From Lasiodiplodia sp. COLG20 (taxonomy: Eukaryota > Ascomycota > Dothideomycetes > Botryosphaeriales > Botryosphaeriaceae), in the NCBI GenBank assembly GCA_009801085.1, contig VNWV01000016.1, positions 186,001-250,000 of the forward strand: a stretch of 64,000 bases of DNA, written 5' to 3'. The notes below the pieces were generated by a model. It saw only the letters and a list, made by a program, of their open reading frames with translations. It had not been told where the DNA came from and did no database searches. How positions within the stretch are numbered: position 1 is the first letter of the stretch; each line of letters begins with the position of its first letter. The translations under genes were made by a program, and so were the position numbers. This document shows, piece after piece, positions 58,426 to 64,000 of the stretch.

Positions 58426-58716
58426 AATAGCATTAGATGGAGGTTGAACACAGATGATCATGGTTATGAAGTTGGGAGATGCTACATGAGGGGACCCTAT
58501 CTAGACCCGTTCTATCTATGCCGTTTAACCTTTGTTCTCTTCTTCCAATCTATGGCATTCTAGCAGTTACGGGCAGTAGTGAAGTTCTCGTCCTCTTTTT
58601 TGCCATCCGATTCCCAAACCGTGTCTCAGCACGTAATCTCTGCATCCTGATACCTTCAATACGTCCCAACATCAACGCCGAAGCCCAATTTTCTGAAGTG
58701 TGATTGAGACGCCCGA

Positions 58717-59754
58717 TCAGAATTCCAGGTCTTTGTTGCTGTAGCCACCACCACAACCATCCTGCTGCTGCATGTCCGCCCTGCCCCAGTCGTAAACACC
58801 ACCTCGGTCAACGAACGACTTCTTATCCCAGACCACCTGCTTCATGGCCTCCTTGACACCGACTTTGAGAATGGACTCGCTCTTCGTCATGACGCCTTCG
58901 CCCTTATCAAGGAAGCACATGTACTCATCAAGAAGCAGGTAGCTGCCGGCCATCGTCTGATTGTCCTCAGGAACACAGCACGGAAGATGTTTGTGGCGGT
59001 CACAGAAGGTGCGCCACTGCTCGTCAGTCACGAGGAAAGTCCGCGCATCGCGCTTCCTCGTCTCGTCGTCGTTCTCGCCCGCCACGATGAGACACTGAAA
59101 CACCTTCCAGCGGAACGGCGCGAGACGCTCAATATTAGCGACCATGTCCTCGTCCCAGTTGTACGTGTTGACGACGGTGTTGAGCTTGAACTTGACGCCG
59201 AACTTCCTGCACCACTCCGCAATGCGGAACAGCCGCGCCACATTGCCGCCGTCGTCGCCGCGGCCGATCTTCTTGTTCGTCTCGGCGTGGAACGAGTCAC
59301 ACGACACGGCCAGGATGTCCAGCCACTGGTAGTTTTCGCGCATCCACTTCTCCGTGATCTTGCTGCCGTTGCTGACGATGCTGATGCTCTCGACGCGGAG
59401 CTCCTCTTTGCAGTAGCGGAGGAGCTCGGTGAGGAGGCGTGGGTAGAGGAACGGCTCGCCGCCTGCGATGTTGAGCTTGCGCATGCCGGCTTCTTTGAGG
59501 AGGCGCAGGCCACGTTTAGCTTCACCGATAGGGAGGACGTAGGAAGACGTGTCCGTGTGGAAGCAGAAGCCACACGTGTAGTTGCATTTGCGGGACGGGA
59601 AGTAGTTGACGGAGACTGGGGCGTTGGGGTACGCGGGTGGGTTATTGATAGCGCTTGGGTTGGAGTGCTTGGTCAACGTAACAACGGCGAGGAGGATGGC
59701 GATAAAGAGCCATGCGGCCGTCGGTACGCTTGTCAGAAGAGAATTGAGAGCCAT
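58717..59754 (-). CDS. RSAD2-like: Viperin homologue (radical SAM, ddhNTP-type synthase), 345 aa
   Basis: An intronless gene whose product matches viperin along its whole length. Residues 13-28 form a hydrophobic anchor (AAWLFIAILLAVVTL), as expected for ER/lipid-droplet attachment. The radical SAM cluster ligands are Cys57, Cys61 and Cys64 (CNYTCGFCFH). Further signature blocks are EAKRGLRLLKEAGM, GGEPFLYP (98-105), SIVSNGS, LDILAVSCDSF, IGRGDDGGN, RWKVFQCL and LDEYMCFLD. Viperins use S-adenosylmethionine to dehydrate a nucleoside triphosphate (CTP in mammals) to the 3'-deoxy-3',4'-didehydro form, which stops viral polymerases. Nucleotide preference here is unknown. The last residues (SNKDLEF) differ from the LKLDW end of vertebrate proteins. 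The gene is head-to-head with a nucleotide kinase. Confidence 0.93.
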   Translation of the reverse strand: MALNSLLTSVPTAAWLFIAILLAVVTLTKHSNPSAINNPPAYPNAPVSVNYFPSRKCNYTCGFCFHTDTSSYVLPIGEAKRGLRLLKEAGMRKLNIAGGEPFLYPRLLTELLRYCKEELRVESISIVSNGSKITEKWMRENYQWLDILAVSCDSFHAETNKKIGRGDDGGNVARLFRIAEWCRKFGVKFKLNTVVNTYNWDEDMVANIERLAPFRWKVFQCLIVAGENDDETRKRDARTFLVTDEQWRTFCDRHKHLPCCVPEDNQTMAGSYLLLDEYMCFLDKGEGVMTKSESILKVGVKEAMKQVVWDKKSFVDRGGVYDWGRADMQQQDGCGGGYSNKDLEF

Positions 59755-60114
59755 AACTTGGTGCCCCGATGCGGCGGCCGATCAGTGATTCGAGCTTGGC
59801 TACTTCGCCGGTGCAGCCTCGGGCGTTGGTGTTGACGGCGGGCCGCAGAGGTTGAGGTTCAGAGGCGAATATCACTGCCCGACGTGGTCACTTAAAAAGG
59901 CGGCATGCTTGACTGGCTTAGGCACGTGCACCTGACCACCTGCGGCATACTCATTTGTCAAATGACGTCTGATGCTTTCTCTGGTCATGCGCATCTGAAA
60001 GCATCAAACATCCGCTCGTGGTGTGGCGATAAAGAGCTAGCACCACCTGCTCCCTTTGACACCACCCACGCTAAGACCATCATCTGCATCCCAGCACTGT
60101 TGACTTGGAGGCCT
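59755..60114. promoter_or_regulatory. Shared divergent promoter of viperin and kinase genes
   Basis: Only 360 bases separate the two start codons, so one regulatory region probably serves both genes. It contains a palindromic E-box CACGTG at 59923-59928 and a CRE/bZIP-like TGACGTC at 59963-59969. An A/T run (cttaaaaagg, near 59891) lies about 135 bases from the viperin ATG. Binding is not shown by sequence alone. Confidence 0.45.
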
Positions 60115-60941
60115 ATGGACACCATGCAGACCCCTCCCACCATCCCCATGCTCCGTAACTTTGCCGTGATCTTCGTCCTTGGTGCGTGCTCTTAGACCCT
60201 CAACCACATTTTGGACCTGCTCTAACAGTTTTTCAAGGGCCACCTGGCGCCGGAAAAGGCACACTCTGTACCCACCTCGCCCGAACCCACAACCTGAAGC
60301 ACTACTCGGTCGGCGATAGTCTCCGCAGTTGGATGCGCGAAAACCGTACCGCGCCACTTGCAGTCCAAATCCAGGACAAGCTTGACAACCAGGGCTTCCT
60401 CGACTCTGAATACCTGAACCCGTTCATCCTCCAGGCAATCAAGGATGCCCTCTACCAAGCTGAGCCGGAATTACAGGGCATTCTCATCGATGGGTTTCCA
60501 CGAGACGCAGGGCAGCTAGAAGGATTCCTCACATGGCCGTTCATCACCGAACAACCACTCGTTCCGAGCTATCAAGGCGCGGTGATGCCAATTGCAAAGC
60601 CGGATATCGTGCTTTGTTTCAGCGTCACCAAGGAGAATGCGAGAGCGAGGTATCTGGCCCGAGCGCGGAATAGCAATGACAGCGAAGGGAAGTTCGAGAG
60701 GCGTTTCGCGGAGTATGAGGACAAGACTGTGCATGTTGAAGAAGTCTATCGGCAGCGCCGCAAACTGATCGATGTGAGTATCAAATAGTCTACGTTGAGA
60801 GTGAAATGCTGACGAGCGTAGATTGATTCAAACGGAACAAGGGAGGAAAACGTCGATACGATGACGAAGACACTCGGAGAGAGCAGACTATGGCAGAAGA
60901 TCATGGTTGAAGGGAGGTCAGAAGCGCATTTCCTCGTGTAA
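60115..60941 (+). CDS. UMP/CMP-type nucleoside monophosphate kinase, 240 aa
   Basis: The three-exon model is 60115-60181, 60238-60773 and 60822-60941, with introns of 56 and 48 bp; the total is 241 codons with stop. The first acceptor was placed at 60237 because the joined text then reads FAVIFVLGPPGAGKGT, the standard strand plus P-loop of the adenylate-kinase superfamily, and a CTAAC branch-like site lies about 10 bases before it. An acceptor at 60228 would insert three extra residues. Other motifs are HYSVGDSLR (NMP binding), GILIDGFPRD and a short LID with RARYLARAR and RRFAEYEDKT, as in UMP/CMP kinases. It phosphorylates nucleoside monophosphates with ATP. Linkage to viperin suggests that it feeds CTP or UTP precursors to that enzyme, as proposed for vertebrate CMPK2. 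Confidence 0.87.
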
Positions 60942-61757
60942 AGGGCATGAATAAGAGAAGCATCGGTAGTGTGGTACTACCTCATGTTCGCGTGCCACGG
61001 GTTTCGCTTGCTCGAGGTTTCACAGAGCGCTGAAATGGAAAGACTTGTCATATCATCATATTTGTGAAGCACAAAGAACAAAGAAGGGACTGCGGCACGC
61101 GGCGGTTTGCGGTATTACACAAGTATGGCCTTATGAGGTTCAGATTCATTAAACAGGCAACTCCAGACGGATTTACACAAGGCTGAACGCCTGACCTGGC
61201 CACCAAAACCGGCGTTTTGCGGAAGGTTTGTGGAATTCCTAGCAAGCCGTAACGCGTTTTGATGAGGGAGATAGTAATCACGATAGGCTTGTAGGAACCG
61301 TAAGCCCTAGGACACCTCGCAAACTGAAACTAAAACTTCATTTCCGTTCGACCTAATGGATTAATGGGCTTTACGATTTCCTTTCCTGCATCAGGATGGT
61401 GGTACTAAGCATAGGCGCTAAGGCAGCCACTACCACATCAGAAATGACACATGAAACAAGTTCATCCCGAGATGGCCAAGTAAGTGTTTGCAGGATTTGT
61501 ACTTCCTACGACCGCCCGTTTCAACGTGTATATATAGTTTGGCTGTTGACACCCCAAGGTTTATGCACTTGAAAGAGGATTCAACGCAATCTCCACCCCG
61601 TTCGAGACTCTTCGCCATTGATGAGTGGTGTGTTTCGGGTAGCCATCATTTCTTCAAATACACTTGTGAGAGTCTCCACTATTTCAAGGTCTCTTACAGC
61701 GAAGAAACTAATCTTCACCACATCGTTGCTTTCAGAAATCATCTATTCATCCTCACA
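60942..61757. other. Intergenic region
   Basis: About 815 bases without a recognised gene. A TATATATA-like tract at about 61529-61537 lies some 225 bases before the ATG at 61758. The rest shows only short frames. Confidence 0.4.
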
Positions 61758-62992
61758 ATGCGATTTCTCACGGCCTTCTCGGCCACCCTATTCACCTCTA
61801 CAGCAGGTGCTGTGTACTCACGAGCAGTGACGCGAACCGCTGCCCCTGGCCATGCTACGACGCCCACGAAGCTCACCTCTGCTCTACCAACCGGTGATCT
61901 CCCAGACCCGGCCACATTCAAGGCCCAGAACGGCACCAAATGGAAAATCGAATACATCGGCGATCTCCAGTTCTCCGGCACCCTTGGCACGAAGGGACTG
62001 GGTGGCGACAAGTGTCGCAGCAGCGTGCTCGGCGACAAGGTCATCTGGAACTGCGGCGACATGGAGTGCGCCGGCGACTGGCGGATCTGCGGGTTCTCCA
62101 TGGGGTGAGTGCCCTTCCTTCCCTTCCACACCGTTGCATGTGTTGATGGTGAACTTCGTCCCAGCCCTGCTTTCTACGGCACCGACTCAGTTATGGTAGC
62201 CAACACTACGAGCATCTCCCTCGTCCAGGACAACGACTTCGCCACCGCGTGGTCTGGCGACCCCGCGCCGCAAGCGCCGCAGACAGCGTGGGGCATGGAC
62301 ACGTCGAATGTCGCTGCCATCAACGACACGCACGGCATCGCATACGCCTGGGAGATCTGGCGCGGTGCTCCCGACGGATCCTTCGTCGACCGCGGCAACG
62401 CTGTCGTAGCTGTCACGCTCGGGGACACGAAGCCCATTGCTACGCGCGTCGGACCGCTGCTCAGCGGCCCAGATGCAATACAGATGGGCCTTCTGGCAAT
62501 CCTGCGTGATGGCGACCACATCTACAGCTACTCGATGGGCGGCCTATCGGGCATCATGGTGAGCCGCGTGGCTGCAACGGATGATGCGTTCGATGCTGCG
62601 AAATACGAGTTCTTAGTGGCGGGAGGAGGTTACAGCTCGACATGGAAGATACCCGGCGGGGTCCCAGCACCAGCTTCAGCGGAGTATGGGATGCAGACGG
62701 CGAACGCAGGTGGCAGGTTTGGCTGCAACGTGTACGGGTCGGTGCTCTACTCGAACTACTGCGCAAATACGTCATCATCTGTACCGCGTACATTCATTTC
62801 ACGAACATTTATGTGGCTGATCAGCCGTGGGGTCCGTGGAGTGCGGAGTACGGGTTGCTTGATGGATGGGACGCTGGGTATGGAAGTCATACACATCCAG
62901 AATATTCTACTAGAGGAACACATAAGAAGACTTACTTCTCCTAGGGACCAAATGGGCTGTTGAATATGTTTAAGGTTACCTTTAACTTCTAA
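61758..62992 (+). pseudogene. Secreted DUF4185-like protein gene, 3' part damaged
   Basis: Exon 1 (61758-62104) encodes a signal peptide (MRFLTAFSATLFTSTAGA) and GDLQFSGTLGTKGLGGDKC. A 60-bp intron (62105-62164, GTGAGT...CCCAG) leads in phase to exon 2. Exon 2 reads GPAFYGTDSVMVANTTSI, WGMDTSNVAAINDTHGIAYA and LLAILRDGDHIYSYSMGG, resembling the beta-propeller-like DUF4185 proteins. Near 62755 the family-like text jumps to another frame (RKYVIICTAYIHFTN, then IYVADQPWGPWSAEYGLLDG), consistent with loss of one base. That frame then meets TAG at 62942-62944, after which GPNGLLNMFKVTFNF continues to TAA at 62990-62992. Without repair the first frame ends at 62963 with an unrelated tail. One of the two lesions could be a sequence error. 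The biochemical role is unknown. Confidence 0.55.
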
Positions 62993-63325
62993 ACTAGCCA
63001 GTATATGCTTAATATTAGGAGTAGCCACTAACTTACTACACCACACCTTTATGCAAGCCCTCTCGAGGGTAAAAGAGCTACTAGAATAAACGCAATTAGC
63101 GATTATTCAGGCGTGGTCAGTTAATAAACCATGTCGGAACGAATGCTTGTGACACCTAAGACCCCTCAACTTTAGCAGCCTACTAGCTTCGGTTTCCCTC
63201 CAATCGATCATCGAGCACATCCATCAAGGATTCCGAAGGAAACGTTTTCCTTAGGAAATCGTAAGTCATTTCATTTCAATCTATGTTTCAGTAACAGTAG
63301 CCGAGATTCAATAAAAGACTTCGGT
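62993..63325. other. Convergent intergenic interval
   Basis: About 330 bases between the damaged DUF4185-like gene and the HET gene 3' end. No feature was recognised. Confidence 0.4.
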
Positions 63326-64000
63326 CTATGAAATCCAGACTGTTGTCTCAGGTTCCTCGAAGCGGATTTCCTTTCCCGTCAACTCGCCAGCACCAGCACG
63401 CTTCCAGCTACCTTCATCTCGCCTGACAACAAGAACGTAGTGTGTCTTATCCTCCCTGTGCTCTTCGTGCTTGGATTGGCCGATAACAATGCACTTGAGC
63501 TGTCCATCGGGTCTACGCCCATGGTCATAACAGATCGTATCACCTATCGTCTCCGAAAACTCCCGAGCTACACCTTTGAGCTTGGTACTGCCAGTGCGAT
63601 CAGCAGTATGCCATGACGACGCCTGGGAGAGCCTTTCGGCCCAGGGAGATTGAATATCTTCTCTCACCCAGTCCACGCCATCAAAAGGAGCGTGCACATA
63701 GTCGATGCCTCCTTCGTATGACATCCAAGACCACGAGGGTACTTGGTCGTCTTTCCTCGGGTCGAATTTGATCTCCACCATGGATTGCACATCTGCTCCT
63801 CGTTTCCACAATAGACTTCGCCCGAGATAGCTCTTCAGGTGGGGCTTGAAGCTGTCGAATACTCCGTATCCTCCATGAACGCCCAGAGCGTGAATTAATC
63901 TGATCTCTAATCCTGCAATAGCACGAGGCCTATCAGTCTCTCTTCTAAGTGCAAGTCGCGAGTACTGCATGTAGAAGGCTTCGAAAAAGATGATCTTTGC
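63326..64000 (-). CDS. HET-type protein, C-terminal part, start outside window
   Basis: An open frame on the minus strand runs in from the right edge (KIIFFEAFYMQYSRLALRRE) and ends at 63326. The C-terminal region of HET-domain proteins is recognisable: LALRRETDRPRAIAGLEIRL, SLLWKRG and the hallmark VPSWSWMSYEGGIDY. The HET domain itself and the start codon would lie beyond position 64000. The stop codon and all visible codons are intact. The first in-window ATG (63970) is internal. Confidence 0.75.
   Translation of the reverse strand, partial: AKIIFFEAFYMQYSRLALRRETDRPRAIAGLEIRLIHALGVHGGYGVFDSFKPHLKSYLGRSLLWKRGADVQSMVEIKFDPRKDDQVPSWSWMSYEGGIDYVHAPFDGVDWVREDIQSPWAERLSQASSWHTADRTGSTKLKGVAREFSETIGDTICYDHGRRPDGQLKCIVIGQSKHEEHREDKTHYVLVVRRDEGSWKRAGAGELTGKEIRFEEPETTVWIS

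Noticed and set aside
58987..59835. 282-codon plus-strand frame over the viperin gene
   Set aside because: Antisense to a well-supported viperin gene and rich in Arg/Glu/Val shadow sequence; no recognisable motif.
60182..60228. Kinase intron ending at 60228
   Set aside because: It is in phase but inserts three residues before the P-loop; the acceptor at 60237 gives FVLGPPGAGKGT and sits at a normal distance from a CTAAC branch site.

Overview
The window looks like a chromosome segment of a filamentous ascomycete (Pezizomycotina). The genes carry short introns of about 46-142 bp with GTAAGT-like donors. Typical Pezizomycotina families are present: HET proteins, NACHT-ankyrin and NACHT-WD40 NLR-like proteins, a nonribosomal peptide synthetase (NRPS), a Zn2Cys6 regulator and a DUF3433 protein. 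Exon-intron models below were assembled by hand from splice motifs and reading-frame phase; no species can be named from sequence alone.

Left part (1-21.3 kb). A NACHT-ankyrin gene enters from the left edge and its 3' end decays across three frames. Then comes a 3938-residue NRPS on the minus strand (A-T-E-C-A-T-C-A-T-C-T order). Its third adenylation domain has lost key catalytic residues and its last carrier domain has lost the phosphopantetheine serine. A 5-exon, 14-TM-type MFS transporter lies upstream on the same strand, so the pair forms a minimal secondary-metabolite locus. A 30-bp tandem repeat and a HET-domain gene follow.

Centre (22.7-36 kb). An intact six-exon gene encodes a membrane-anchored nucleoside-phosphorylase/NACHT/ankyrin protein. 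Beyond it lies a decayed tract: a NACHT remnant and a multi-exon membrane-protein pseudogene with five in-frame stops, four of them explainable as CpA to TpA changes (RIP-like). A secreted cysteine-rich protein and an ankyrin protein are divergently transcribed. A three-exon Zn2Cys6 regulator with a 28-nt micro-exon follows.

36.6-45.6 kb. Two very large secreted proteins (1262 and 959 aa) are paralogues transcribed head-to-head. A 67-residue secreted protein with six cysteines lies beyond them.

Right part (46.8-64 kb). A NACHT-WD40 gene is broken by two TAG codons and a frameshift near its start, yet its 3' exons splice cleanly, including an apparent GC-AG intron. Two divergent short-chain dehydrogenases and a 1320-aa DUF3433 membrane protein follow. 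Next is a viperin (radical SAM antiviral enzyme) homologue head-to-head with a UMP/CMP-type nucleotide kinase. This echoes the RSAD2-CMPK2 linkage of vertebrates and the viperin-kinase pairs of prokaryotes, and is the most interesting locus here. A damaged secreted DUF4185-like gene and the 3' part of a second HET gene close the window.

Overall the window is rich in self/non-self and immunity-like genes (NACHT, HET, viperin), several of them pseudogenes, mixed with secreted proteins and one peptide-synthetase locus. I saw no convincing tRNA, rRNA, CRISPR or transposon.
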